A stretch of DNA of 64,000 nucleotides from Amedibacillus dolichus DSM 3991 (GTDB lineage Bacteria > Bacillota_I > Bacilli_A > Erysipelotrichales > Erysipelotrichaceae). Positions 30,084-40,500 of the stretch are shown here, one piece after another (the first letter of the stretch is position 1; each line of letters opens with the position of its first letter). The DNA lies in NCBI RefSeq assembly GCF_000154285.1, contig NZ_DS483470.1:1-64000 (forward strand), given 5' to 3'. A model generated the notes under the pieces. The model saw only the letters and a program-made list of their open reading frames with translations. It searched no databases and was not told the DNA's origin. Position numbers and translations under genes: made by a program.

Positions 30084-30911
30084 ATGCCGGAATTACCAGA
30101 AGTAGAAACCGTAGTGCGCACTTTGGAGCATCAATTACAACAGATTGAAATCATGGATTGTCGCGTACTGTGGGATAATATTATTGCTATGGATACACAA
30201 GCCTTTATCGAAACGATAAGGCATAAAAAGATTCAAGGCTATCATCGTCATGGAAAATATTTGATGTTTGATCTAGGAAGTTATGATTTTATCGTTCATT
30301 TGCGAATGGAAGGAAAGTTTTATGTGCAAGCTCCACAAGAGCCATACGATAAGCATACACATGTTATCTTTTCGTTATCTGATGGACGTGAATTGCGCTA
30401 TCATGATACACGAAAGTTTGGCAAAATGGTGCTTTATCCTAAATTGGAGAACTATCAGGAATACCCGTGCTTTGCACATATCGGTCCCGATGCCTTCGAT
30501 GAAGAACTTTGTGCGGATTCTTTATACCGTATGCTGCATAAGAAAAAGACCTACTTAAAGGCAGTCCTGTTGGATCAAAGCGTGATGGCGGGAATTGGCA
30601 ATATTTATGCAGATGAAATTTGTTATGCGATGCGCATGCACCCGGAAACAAAGATATCGCATCTGCGTAAGAAAGATTTTGCTGTTTTGATAACAGAAAC
30701 CAGAAGAATACTCAGCGGAGCGATACGTGCCGGAGGAACAACGATTCGCTCGTACACATCGAGCTTGGGGGTAGATGGACGCTTTCAGCTGAAACTGAAG
30801 GTGCATGCAAGGAAAGGAGAGGCATGTCCAAACTGTCAAGGAGAGATTAAAAAGATTACCGTGGCAGGAAGAGGAACGTATTATTGTCCGACATGTCAGA
30901 AAAAGCGATGA
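30084..30911 (+). CDS. mutM: Formamidopyrimidine-DNA glycosylase
   Basis: 275-residue Fpg enzyme that removes 8-oxoguanine and formamidopyrimidines. The N-terminal catalytic PELPEVETVVR has Pro2 and Glu3. GNIYADEICYAMRMHP is the helix-two-turn-helix region, and the C-terminal zinc finger has CPNCQGEI and YYCPTCQ. It lies 8 nt after polA and overlaps coaE by 4 nt (ATGA). Confidence 0.96.
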   Translation: MPELPEVETVVRTLEHQLQQIEIMDCRVLWDNIIAMDTQAFIETIRHKKIQGYHRHGKYLMFDLGSYDFIVHLRMEGKFYVQAPQEPYDKHTHVIFSLSDGRELRYHDTRKFGKMVLYPKLENYQEYPCFAHIGPDAFDEELCADSLYRMLHKKKTYLKAVLLDQSVMAGIGNIYADEICYAMRMHPETKISHLRKKDFAVLITETRRILSGAIRAGGTTIRSYTSSLGVDGRFQLKLKVHARKGEACPNCQGEIKKITVAGRGTYYCPTCQKKR

Positions 30912-31498
30912 AAAAAATCGGAATTACCGGTGTCATGGGAGCAGGAAAATCCAGTGTGATCGAGATGTTGAAAAATGCAGGTTATCACGTCTTGGATTGC
31001 GATCGTATCAACGACGAATTGTTAATGAAGGGACATGCGGGATATCAAGCCTTGATAGCGGAATTTAAAGATACGATATGCGATGCACAGGGTGATGTCG
31101 ATCGTATGAAAATGAGTGTCTTGATGTTTCAAGAGGCGGGAAATAAAGAAAAAATCGAGGCTATTTTACACCCCTTGATTCAAGCAAGGCTTCAACAGGA
31201 ATTGGAACAGCTACAGCAAGAAACGCTTGTTTTTGTCGAGGTTCCTCTTTTGTATGAGGTTGGCTGGGAAAGCTGTTTTGATGAAGTTTGGGTAGTGGCA
31301 GCCGATGAGGAGCTGTTGTTAAAGCGATTGCAACAGCATCGCCATGTAGCAAAGGCAGAGGCAAAGGCACGCTTGCGTAAGCAGCTTCCACAAGCTGTCA
31401 AGGTAGAAAAAGCCGATCGTGTTTTATGGAATAATGGCGATAAAGAAGAGTTGCAAAGCAATATTTATGCTATACTAAAAGAAGCAGAAGGGTTTTGA
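30908..31498 (+). CDS. coaE: Dephospho-CoA kinase
   Basis: 196-residue kinase for the last step of coenzyme A synthesis. The P loop GITGVMGAGKSSV is at the N-terminus, LDCDRINDELL contains the catalytic Asp, and EVPLLYEVGWESCFDEVWVV is the conserved core. The start chosen overlaps the mutM stop as ATGA; the longer frame from 30884 would overlap further. The usual partner nrdR, next to coaE in many Bacilli, is missing. Confidence 0.95.
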   Translation: MKKIGITGVMGAGKSSVIEMLKNAGYHVLDCDRINDELLMKGHAGYQALIAEFKDTICDAQGDVDRMKMSVLMFQEAGNKEKIEAILHPLIQARLQQELEQLQQETLVFVEVPLLYEVGWESCFDEVWVVAADEELLLKRLQQHRHVAKAEAKARLRKQLPQAVKVEKADRVLWNNGDKEELQSNIYAILKEAEGF

Positions 31499-31502
31499 TG
31501 AA

Positions 31503-32693
31503 ATGGATAAAGAGCTAGCCTGTAAAATAGAGGTACAGGGTATTTGGACAAGTGAAGGTTATTCGGCTTTTCAAATGTTGTATGTACCACTGATCGGTAA
31601 TGAGGCGGCAATTTTGTATCATACATTGTTAAGCATTGCGCTTCGTCCGAAAAAGATCAAAAATCATCGTTTGATTTGCGAAATCAGCGGACTGAGCATG
31701 GAAGCGATTGAAAAGCATCGCGTTGTATTGGAACAATACTTGTTACTAAAGACTTTTTATGATGCGGATAAGAACTGTTATTTGTATGAAGTATTTATGC
31801 CGAAGTTGGGAAATGATTTTTTACGTCATGAGGTATTTGGACGGCTGTATATGAAAAAAATGGGAGAAAAGGTCTACCAGTTCAATAAGCTGTGCTTTGC
31901 GAAAGATTATGAAGATAAAAGCGGTTATCAGGATATTACGATTCCTTTTGTAAATGTACTAAAAGGACAATGGGCGGAAAAGGAAGAAGAAAGCTTTCGC
32001 AATATGAAGCCAAAACAGCATGAGCTTTATCAAAACGATATTCCGTTGAGCTTTAATTTTGATCGCTTTTTGGCTGGAATTACCAAAACCATTTTCCCGG
32101 AATCACAGCGCAGTGAACAAAACTTACGTTTGATTGGTGAATTGGCAACGATTCATGGCATTGATGAACAGGATATGATCGCAATCGTAAATAAAGCCGT
32201 TGATGTAAAAAGCGGGAAGCTGCGCATCGAGCTTTTAAAAAAGCTGGCAAGAGCATCGAAAAGTAAATTCGAGGTATTGGAAAATCAAGATCCATATCGC
32301 CTTCCTCCGGTTGTCTTTTTACAAAATAAGCAGCATGGTGTGGAGGTTTCCCGTTCCGATAAATTCCTAATAGAGACTCTGATTCGAGATTATCGCATGC
32401 AGCCGGAGGTTGTGAATGTTTTAATTGAATATGTATTGGATACGAAAAATCAGCAATTTCCTAAGGCTTATGTCGAAAAGGTTGCCGGTACGTGGGTACG
32501 TCTTGGAATTGATACTGCAGAGAAAGCACGCAAACAAATTCAAGAGGAACAGGCAAATCGAAAGAGCTTTAAGGCAAATAAGGAAAAGAAGCTTCCAAGC
32601 TGGTATCATGATCAATCCGACATACCGAATGATACAGAAGATTTTAATGAGGAAGAAATGCTGGAGCTACAAAAGCGATTGCGGGGTGAATAG
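31503..32693 (+). CDS. dnaB: Replication initiation/membrane attachment protein DnaB
   Basis: 396 residues. The N-terminal winged-helix half (about 1-110) and the C-terminal DnaD-like (DDBH2) region around 290-350 (LIETLIRDYRMQPEVVNVLIEYVL, YVEKVAGTWVRLGIDTAEKA) identify the Firmicutes DnaB, not the helicase. With DnaD and DnaI it loads the replicative helicase at oriC and at restart sites. It is somewhat shorter than the about 470-residue Bacillus protein. It ends directly before dnaI, with no gap. Confidence 0.9.
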   Translation: MDKELACKIEVQGIWTSEGYSAFQMLYVPLIGNEAAILYHTLLSIALRPKKIKNHRLICEISGLSMEAIEKHRVVLEQYLLLKTFYDADKNCYLYEVFMPKLGNDFLRHEVFGRLYMKKMGEKVYQFNKLCFAKDYEDKSGYQDITIPFVNVLKGQWAEKEEESFRNMKPKQHELYQNDIPLSFNFDRFLAGITKTIFPESQRSEQNLRLIGELATIHGIDEQDMIAIVNKAVDVKSGKLRIELLKKLARASKSKFEVLENQDPYRLPPVVFLQNKQHGVEVSRSDKFLIETLIRDYRMQPEVVNVLIEYVLDTKNQQFPKAYVEKVAGTWVRLGIDTAEKARKQIQEEQANRKSFKANKEKKLPSWYHDQSDIPNDTEDFNEEEMLELQKRLRGE

Positions 32694-33611
32694 ATGGAAC
32701 GAGTGCAATTTAACTATACATTATCTTCAGAAGCACAGCAGGAAAAACAGCGATTGGTTCAGCATTTGATGAAAAATGCTGATATTCGCGACTTGATGAA
32801 GCGTTATCCGCAAATAGATGAAGCTTTTATTTACGCACATAGCGGACGTTTGCAGGATTATGTGCATACGATGGAAAAATGTAAAAACTGCAAGGGACTT
32901 GATTTTTGTACGCAGGCAACTAAGGGACATCGCTTAGGATTGAAATATGATGGATTTTTGATGAATGAGCAGTGTCGCTGTGCTTATCAAGAAAAAAAGG
33001 AACAGTTTTTACGGTTGAAGAAACGATACGTAGAGGCAGATTTGGCAGATGCGTATTTTCACATTGATATAAGTGCAATTGATGTTCGTAAAGAAAGTGA
33101 TGAATATAAGTCGGCATATACAAAGATATTGCGTATGATCAGTGAAGCACAACCGGAAAAGGGAGTGTATCTTTCCGGTAAGCCGGGTGCCGGGAAAACG
33201 TATTTGGCAGCGGGAGTCGCAAATTATTATGTGAAGGAAGGCAAGCGTGTGGCTTTTGTCAGTGTTCCAAAACTGATTGCTGATTTAAAAATGCTGTTTC
33301 ATGACGCATTAGCTTTTGAACAGCGCTTAGGAAGAATCAAGCGAGCCGATGTTTTGGTATTAGATGATATCGGCGGTGAAAATCTTAGCGCTTGGAGCCG
33401 TGATGATATTCTTTTGCCACTGCTTGATGCACGTATGGAACAGCATCGTCTGACGCTGTTTACCAGCAACTATTCTATGGTAGAATTAAAGGAGCGTTTA
33501 GAGACGACAAGCAGGGGAGTAAGAGAGCCGGTCGCTGCGGAAAGATTATTCGAACGATTGAAAACGCTATCCTCTGAAATATTTATAAAAGGTGATAGTA
33601 GAAGAAAATAA
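32694..33611 (+). CDS. dnaI: Primosomal protein DnaI, helicase loader
   Basis: 305-residue AAA+ ATPase. The N-terminal domain has the Cys-rich zinc site CKNCKGLDFC and EQCRCAYQ (about residues 63-105). The Walker A GKPGAGKTYLAA lies near residue 162, and Walker B LVLDDIGGEN near residue 220. It loads the hexameric helicase with DnaB and DnaD. It follows dnaB without spacing, as in Bacillus, and is the end of the replication block. Confidence 0.94.
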   Translation: MERVQFNYTLSSEAQQEKQRLVQHLMKNADIRDLMKRYPQIDEAFIYAHSGRLQDYVHTMEKCKNCKGLDFCTQATKGHRLGLKYDGFLMNEQCRCAYQEKKEQFLRLKKRYVEADLADAYFHIDISAIDVRKESDEYKSAYTKILRMISEAQPEKGVYLSGKPGAGKTYLAAGVANYYVKEGKRVAFVSVPKLIADLKMLFHDALAFEQRLGRIKRADVLVLDDIGGENLSAWSRDDILLPLLDARMEQHRLTLFTSNYSMVELKERLETTSRGVREPVAAERLFERLKTLSSEIFIKGDSRRK

Positions 33612-33668
33612 TTCTAGTAAAAGACGGAAGAAAATGTTATCATAATAAGCGTGAATGGAGGAATTCTT

Positions 33669-34631
33669 ATGGTAAAACGTATTGGTGTTTTAACATCTGG
33701 TGGCGATGCACCGGGTATGAATGCTGCAATTCGTGCCGTAACAAGAGTCGCACTTAACAGTGGTATTGAAGTGTTCGGTATCTATAACGGATATAAAGGC
33801 ATGGTAGAGGGTGATATCGAGCCTTTGACCAAAGCCAGTGTCGGTGAAATTATTGATCGCGGAGGAACAATTTTAGGTTCTGCGCGTTTGCCGGAGTTTA
33901 AAGATCTGGAGGTGCGCACGAAGGCGGTTGCTCAGTTACAGAAAAGAGGAATTGAAGCGATTGTCGTGATTGGTGGAGATGGTTCCTATCGTGGTGCGCT
34001 TGCACTTACGGAAATGGGAATCAACTGCATCGGTTTACCGGGAACGATTGACAACGACATCACCTGTACCGATTTTACCATTGGGTTTGATACTGCCTTA
34101 AATACGATTGTTGAGGCAGTGGATAAGCTTCGTGATACATCAAGCTCTCATCATCGCTGCTCGATTGTCGAGGTCATGGGAAATCGCTGTGGTGATTTAG
34201 CCATTTATTCCGGTATTGCCTGCGGTGCGGAAATTATTGTAACTTCACAGACAGGCTTTGAGGAAAGCGAAGTGTTGGAGCGTTTACGTGATTTGGATCT
34301 TATTAAGAAAAAAAGACAGGCAATTGTGATCATTTCGGAAAAAATTACCGATGTTCATCAATTTGCGAAAAAGGTAAGTCTGCATACCGGATTTTCCGGG
34401 AGAGCAACGGTATTAGGACATGTTCAGCGCGGTGGTTCACCTACTCCTAATGATCGTGTATTGGCAAGTCGAATGGGAGAAAAGGCAGTTGATTTGTTGA
34501 TGCAGGGAATCGGAGGACAGTGTGTCAGTATTCGCAATAACGAAATTATTTCGGTTCCGATCGAAGAAGCATTGAACATGCCAAGGGATTCACGTAAGAA
34601 ATTGCATAACCTGTTCGATCGCTTGGTATAA
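33669..34631 (+). CDS. pfkA: 6-phosphofructokinase, ATP-dependent
   Basis: 320-residue glycolytic enzyme. The ATP/substrate loop is GVLTSGGDAPGMNAAIRA, GGDGSYRGA is near residue 105, the catalytic Asp is in LPGTIDNDI, and GHVQRGGSPTPNDR is near residue 250. All are diagnostic of the bacterial ATP-PFK. The ATG at 33669 follows tggaggaattctt; the longer frame from 33651 lacks a separate SD. It forms a glycolytic pair with pyk, which begins 52 nt later. Confidence 0.96.
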   Translation: MVKRIGVLTSGGDAPGMNAAIRAVTRVALNSGIEVFGIYNGYKGMVEGDIEPLTKASVGEIIDRGGTILGSARLPEFKDLEVRTKAVAQLQKRGIEAIVVIGGDGSYRGALALTEMGINCIGLPGTIDNDITCTDFTIGFDTALNTIVEAVDKLRDTSSSHHRCSIVEVMGNRCGDLAIYSGIACGAEIIVTSQTGFEESEVLERLRDLDLIKKKRQAIVIISEKITDVHQFAKKVSLHTGFSGRATVLGHVQRGGSPTPNDRVLASRMGEKAVDLLMQGIGGQCVSIRNNEIISVPIEEALNMPRDSRKKLHNLFDRLV

Positions 34632-34683
34632 AGCTGGAAAAAATGGGAATGTAGTAGGTAAAGAGAAAGGAATTTTGATTGAT

Positions 34684-36105
34684 ATGTTAGAGGTTAAGAA
34701 AACTAAAATTATTTGTACGATAGGGCCTGCTTCGGAATCTAAAGAAATGATGCATAAGCTGGTAGATGCTGGTATGAATATCATTCGTTTGAATTTTTCT
34801 CACGGAGATTTCGAAGAACATGGAAACCGTATTAAAAATATTCGCGAAGTGGTAGAGGAAACCGGAAAGAGCATCTCTATCTTATTGGATACAAAGGGAC
34901 CGGAAGTTCGTTTAGGTGATTTTGCGAATGGAAGTGAAGCTTTTGAAGCCGGTGATGTTGTTACAATCGTTCGTGAAAAGGTTTTAGGAACACATGAAAA
35001 ATTTCATATTCAATGTCCGGAAATTTTCGATGATGTAGATGTGAATGGAACGATTCTTATTGATGATGGAAAATGTCGCTTGACTGTGCTTGAAAAGCGT
35101 GAGGGTGAATTGGTTTGCCGTGTAGAAAATCCACATGTGTTAAAGAGCAGAAAGGGCTGCAATTTGCCGGGAGTTAAGCTGACAATGCCGTTTATTTCTC
35201 CTAAAGACGAGGCGGATATCCGTTTCGGCTGCCAAATGGGAATTGATTATATTGCGGCATCTTTTACAAGAAGAAAAGATGATGTATTGGCAATTCGTCA
35301 GATCTTAAAGGAAGAAGGCAGAGAAGATATCCAGATTATTCCGAAGATTGAAAACCAAGAAGGTTTTGATAATTTAGAGGAAATTCTAGAGGTTGCTGAC
35401 GGTGTTATGGTTGCACGCGGTGATTTAGGTGTAGATGTTTCTTTGGAATTGGTACCGATTTATCAAAAGAAGATCATTAAGGTTGCCAATGAGCTTGGAA
35501 AACCGGTTATTACGGCTACTCACATGTTGGAAAGTATGCAGGGGAATCCACGTCCGACTCGTGCAGAGGCAAGTGATGTGGCAAATGCTATTCTTGATGG
35601 AACCGATGCGATTATGTTAAGCGGTGAGTCAGCAGCCGGTGATTATCCGGTAGAAGCTGTTCAGACAATGGTAAAAATTGCGAAAGCAATGGAACCTACA
35701 CTTCCATACCATGATCGTTTGAAGCGTTCTATCAAAACTTGTCAGCGTACAAAGAATGATGCGATTGCAATTTCCGTTGCTGATACTGCAATGGCGCTTG
35801 ATATTGCAGCTATTATTGCATTTACGCAAAGTGGAACAACTGCTCGTCGTATTTCCAAATTCCGTCCGGAAGCACCGATTGTTGCGGTTACCTTTGATAA
35901 GAAAACACAGCGTTCCCTAGCATTAAATTGGGGCGTAAATACATATTTCTCCGAAACTAAAAATGAAGAAAGCACCGATGTGGAAATGGCAAGAGAAATT
36001 GCTAAGAAAATGGGTGTTGAGGTTGGCAAGACCATTATCGTCGTTGCCGGTTATCCGGTAGGCTGTGGTGCTACCAACGTTATGAAAATTATAGAGGTTA
36101 AATAA
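34684..36105 (+). CDS. pyk: Pyruvate kinase
   Basis: 473 residues, the short form without the extra C-terminal PEP-utiliser-like domain of some Bacilli. Motifs: TKIICTIGPAS at the N-terminus, LNFSHGDFEEHG, LLDTKGPEVRLG, the catalytic IPKIENQEGFDNLEEI, MVARGDLGV, and TRAEASDVANAILDGTDAIMLSGE. It converts phosphoenolpyruvate and ADP to pyruvate and ATP. The start at ATG 34684 is preferred. A TTG at 34675 would add three residues and sits closer to the aaagga SD. Confidence 0.95.
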   Translation: MLEVKKTKIICTIGPASESKEMMHKLVDAGMNIIRLNFSHGDFEEHGNRIKNIREVVEETGKSISILLDTKGPEVRLGDFANGSEAFEAGDVVTIVREKVLGTHEKFHIQCPEIFDDVDVNGTILIDDGKCRLTVLEKREGELVCRVENPHVLKSRKGCNLPGVKLTMPFISPKDEADIRFGCQMGIDYIAASFTRRKDDVLAIRQILKEEGREDIQIIPKIENQEGFDNLEEILEVADGVMVARGDLGVDVSLELVPIYQKKIIKVANELGKPVITATHMLESMQGNPRPTRAEASDVANAILDGTDAIMLSGESAAGDYPVEAVQTMVKIAKAMEPTLPYHDRLKRSIKTCQRTKNDAIAISVADTAMALDIAAIIAFTQSGTTARRISKFRPEAPIVAVTFDKKTQRSLALNWGVNTYFSETKNEESTDVEMAREIAKKMGVEVGKTIIVVAGYPVGCGATNVMKIIEVK

Positions 36106-36106
36106 T

Positions 36107-36165
36107 TAAAAAAAGCTGTGATGCGGATTGCTCGTTCAATCATTATATGCATTCAGCTTTTTTTG
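36107..36165 (+). terminator. Terminator after pyk
   Basis: AAAAAAAGCTG pairs with CAGCTTTTTTT across a loop that contains a second small stem (ATGC with GCAT). A T run follows. Confidence 0.7.
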
Positions 36166-36283
36166 TTGCTTGATAGTTTAAAATGCAAGCTTTTTGCAAG
36201 TAATTTGCGTGAGCACCGCCATTCTTTTTATGATATGATGATATCGTGATAAAGATAGCGAAAATAACTAGGGGGGCGAAACG

Positions 36284-37294
36284 ATGAAACGACTTTCGGT
36301 AGTATTATGTATGATGTGTTTATTAGCCGCATGTGCAAAGGACAATTTTCAAGTGGAGGAATCCTATACCGTAGAATTGGGTTCTAAGGTATCTACGGAA
36401 GCAAAAGCTTATTTAGCCAAGGATACAGACAAGGAAGTATTAAAGGACACTGTTATTACCTTTAAGAAGGATAAAGCATACAGTGTTGATAAGAAAAGCA
36501 GAAGCTTAAAGCCAACAAAAGGAAAATATCTTCCGGTTGGTAAGTATCATGCAACAGCAGTTTATGATGATGAAAAGGAAAGCTTTGTTGTAGAAGTAAA
36601 GGATACCAAAGCACCTACCTTTGTAGATTTAAAAGAGGAAATCATCATCGAAGCCAATGTCGAGAACGTAGATCTAACCAAATACTTTAACGCAGAAGAT
36701 TTATCGGAAACAAAGATTTCCGTAGATAAAGCAAAGCTTGATCTAACCAAGGAAGGAACTTATGGCATTACCGTTACAGCCACAGATACTTATAAGAATG
36801 CAAAAGCGGAAAAAGTAGTAGTGAAGGTCGTAAGCTTAGAGGTAGCGGAAAAGAACGGTGTAACAGCGATGAGTGATGGCACAAAGCCACAATCCAAAGC
36901 ATTAAAAGAAAAGACAGCAAAAGATACAGATAAGCAGGAAACACAGCAAGGACAAGGAAATGCAAATGCCGGAGCAAACACGAATACCTATGCACCTCCT
37001 GTCAGCAACAATAACAGACCATCTGGAAATAACGGAAATGGAACAACCAATAATTCAGTAATACCACCTGCCCAAAATACCTGTGTCTTTGATGGAACAT
37101 ATCAAGATTTAGGAAATTCCGGTTTGGTATTTGATACGAAGGAAGAAGTGGATACTTATGCAAATGAGTGGCTATATTCTGTTGAAAATGAAAACGGACA
37201 TGATTATTCTGGTTATATAGCATGGACAGTTCGTGATAATTGCGGAGCAGAAACGCAGAAATGGACCATTAACTGGGAAGGGGCTAGAAAATAA
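36284..37294 (+). CDS. Surface lipoprotein with immunoglobulin-like repeats
   Basis: 336-residue lipoprotein: signal peptide with lipobox LLAAC (Cys near residue 17). Two beta-rich segments follow, resembling bacterial Ig-like or HYR folds: FVVEVKDTKAPTFVDLKEE is the typical boundary, and KEGTYGITVTATDTYKN its end. Then come a low-complexity Asn/Gly/Thr/Gln linker (about 210-265) and a C-terminal domain with two cysteines (TCVFDGTYQDLGN and RDNCGAETQKWTI) ending close to Trp residues. No enzyme motif is seen. It is closed by its own terminator, so it is a separate unit from the adhesin downstream. Confidence 0.7.
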   Translation: MKRLSVVLCMMCLLAACAKDNFQVEESYTVELGSKVSTEAKAYLAKDTDKEVLKDTVITFKKDKAYSVDKKSRSLKPTKGKYLPVGKYHATAVYDDEKESFVVEVKDTKAPTFVDLKEEIIIEANVENVDLTKYFNAEDLSETKISVDKAKLDLTKEGTYGITVTATDTYKNAKAEKVVVKVVSLEVAEKNGVTAMSDGTKPQSKALKEKTAKDTDKQETQQGQGNANAGANTNTYAPPVSNNNRPSGNNGNGTTNNSVIPPAQNTCVFDGTYQDLGNSGLVFDTKEEVDTYANEWLYSVENENGHDYSGYIAWTVRDNCGAETQKWTINWEGARK

Positions 37295-37301
37295 TTGCAA
37301 T

Positions 37302-37326
37302 TAAGGTGAGAAATCACCTTTTTTAT
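37302..37326 (+). terminator. Terminator after the Ig-like lipoprotein
   Basis: AAGGTGA and TCACCTT pair around GAAA, followed by a T run. Confidence 0.85.
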
Positions 37327-37577
37327 ATTAAGTAGAAGAAAATAGATTTGTAAACATTAGAAAAGAGAGGTGGTTTGTTTGAATACTTGAATACCAATAC
37401 ATGATAGCAGATAGGAAAGAAACAGATTTTGATATGTTCTTTATGTAAAGGAGGTGATAGCTTTGATGTAGCTGTATTATTTATTAAGTAGATTTTCTTA
37501 TGGGATAGGAAGATTCCTATGTTCAATGAAGCAGTCGAATGACTGTTTTTTTATGTTTGCTTTGAAAGGAGGATATT
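37327..37577 (+). promoter_or_regulatory. Hairpin-rich leader before the adhesin gene
   Basis: About 250 nt without a convincing gene. It holds an aaaggaggtgat SD-like box near 37447-37458 not followed by a long frame. A perfect stem ATAGGAA/TTCCTAT lies near 37504-37520. GCAGTC/GACTG with seven T follows immediately upstream of the true SD aaaggaggatatt at about 37564. The last hairpin looks like an intrinsic terminator within the leader, so the adhesin may be attenuated. The regulator is unknown. Confidence 0.45.
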
Positions 37578-40500
37578 ATGAAATCAAAGCTAAAAAAGTT
37601 AGTTATTGCTTTGGTCGCAATGCTAACTGCATTTACCGCTATGCATATTTCAACGAATATTTATGCAGCCGATCAACCCGCAACAATAACTCTTGGTGCA
37701 TATACTGGCTACAGCTCAACTAGTTATAATGCTGATGGTGTGCATTATATCTTTAATGAAAATATGCAACAAATTCTAATTGACGGAGAGATTGGTTTTT
37801 GTGTTGAACCTGGTATTTTATTACAACCGGGAAGCGGGTTTGTTCCAACAGCTTATGATAGAAGAGAAATAGCGATCATCGCTTATGAAGGGTGGGAAAA
37901 ATCAGCAAAAACAGCTGCGGATTATGTTGCAACTCAATTTATGATTTGGGAAGCAGTTGGCGGTCGAATAACAAGAACGAATTTTTCTGATTATGGCGCA
38001 TATAAAGCGAATATTCAAAATCGAATTCATCATCATTTCGATAAACCGTCATTCGATAATCAAGAAGTTACTTTAAAGGTTGGCGAGAGTATTACGCTTA
38101 CCGATACAAAGGGAATATTTAAGGATTTCCATTTAGTTGATACAGGTGGACTTCAAGTTAAAAAGAACGGTAATCATCTGACTATTACCGCAACTGCAAG
38201 CGCTCCTGAAAAGACGACAGTTCAGTATCAAAAAATACCATCTAAATACGTGGGAACTTCTATTGCATACAAAAAAGCAGGCTCACAAATACCGGTTAAA
38301 TTCAAAGTGAAGGATCCACAAAACATAAAAATAAGAGTAAATGTACAAAAATATGGGTCTTTAAAGCTTGCAAAACAAGATGATGAAGGCAATTTTGTTC
38401 CGAACACCAGCTTTCAATTATCTTATAACGCCGATATGAGTAAGCCAATCGGTACATATAAAACCGGAGCTGATGGTACGGTAACGATCCATCAGCTATT
38501 GCCACAAACAGTATATGTGCAGGAGGTTGATGTTCCCGATCACCTAGTGCTTAACAGTACAGTTAAATCCATAAAGATAGAGCCAAATAAGGTTTCTGCC
38601 TTTACGCAGATAAATCATTGGAAGAAAGGAAAGTTTCAATTCGTAAAAAAAGATGCAGATACCGGAAAGGTAATCCAATTGGCAAATACTACCTTGGAGG
38701 TTTATGATACTTCCGGTAATAAAATCAAGACCGTAAAGACTGACAAAACGGGTAGTGTAACAAGTGAAGATTTAAAGTACGGGGATTATGTTTTTAAGGA
38801 GGTTGCTGCACCTCATGGCTATCTATTGAATGGGGAAAGCTTTAAAGGATCGATTCGTGAAGATGGAGCTGTTGTAACCGTAGAAATCAAGGATAAGCGT
38901 GTGAAGGGAAAGGTGCAGATAACCAAAGTCGATAGTGAAACAGGGAATGCTGCACAGGGTGATGCGAGCTTAAATGGGGCGATATATGGCTTATACGCAA
39001 GAGAAAACATTGTAGATCCATCAAATGATGGTGTTGTGTTGCATAAAAAAGATACCTTGGTTGAACAAATTACGTTACAAGGTGTAGAAGGAAGCTTTTC
39101 AGAGCAGGATTTAGGGAAGTATTATGTGAAGGAGATTCAAGCACCACAAGGGTATCAGCTGTCCAAAAAGGAATATGATGTAGCATTAAGCTATGAGGGA
39201 CAAAATGTTCCTGTAGTGCTTCGTGAGGTTGCTGCTAAGGATAAAGTCATTACAGGTAATGTTGAAATTCATAAGTATTGTGCGGATAGCGATAGTGCAG
39301 AGGTATTAAAGCCAGAACAGGGTGCTGAGTTTACGGTGATACTAAAAAGTCTTGTAGATAAGTATAAAAGCTTTGAGGAAGCTTTGAAGCACACCGATGA
39401 ATTAAGTAAAAGAGAGTATGATGTGTTGGTTAGTGATAAAAACGGTTATGCAAAGTCAAAGGATTTGGCTTATGGAGAATATGTTATGAAGCAAACCAAA
39501 ACATCAGATGCGGATATTTTGCCATTAAAGGAAGAAATTACTTTTACGATTCATAAACAAAATGAGCAATTTTCATACAGCATAAAGAATGCTTTGACAG
39601 AAAGCTATGTAAAGATCATGAAGTACGATAAAGCAACTCAAAAGGAAATTACGTTAAGCAATATGAGTTTCAAGGTGTGGGACGTCAAGCATCATAAATA
39701 TGTATCACAAAAGGTAGGTAATAAGCGTATAGATACGTTTACAACCGATGAAAAAGGGCAAAGTACATTGCCGCTGCCATTAAAAAGTGGAGCGTATGAG
39801 CTGCATGAAGTGAAAGCACCAAATGGATATTTGATTCATCAAGCTCCAATTCCATTTGAAGTAAAAAAGGCAGTATTTGAGGCTGATGAAGATGGTGATC
39901 CGATAACGGTTGTAAAGGTGTATGATGATATGCCGACAGGAAGAATCGTATTGAAAAAGAGTTTTGAAGCAGCAAAAGATGAAGTAATCAAAGGAGCTGT
40001 TTTCCAACTAACGGCAAATAGCGAAATTATCAATCCGAGAAACGGAAGCGTTATTTATCATAAGGGCGATAAGGTAAATGTAGGTCAGGCTGAAAACGGG
40101 CGCTATGAGATAAATGAAGATGGTATTTTGGACATTGCCGGACTTCCGTTAGGAATCGGAAAAGCAAGCTATGCATTACAGGAAATCGAAACGGCTGACG
40201 GATACGTGCTGAGTGATAAAAAAATCGTATTTGATTTTGAAATGAAGGACGATACGACAAAGGAATATGTGCTGAAGGATAGCATAGAAAATAAGCAAAC
40301 GATTGTTGAAATCACGAAAGAGGATACCAAAGGGAAGGCGATCGCAGGAGCTGAGATACAGGTATTTGATGAAAAGGATACGCTTGTTAGCGAATGGAAA
40401 ACAAGCCAAGCACCGCATACGATAAAAGGCTTAGCGGTAGGCAAAAAGTATCGCTTACATGAAAAGGAAGCACCACTTGGTTATGCGCAAGCAAAGGACG

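Noticed and set aside
36790-36995. Overlapping minus-strand frames in the lipoprotein linker
   Set aside because: Produced by the repetitive Asn/Gln/Lys-rich linker of the + strand gene.
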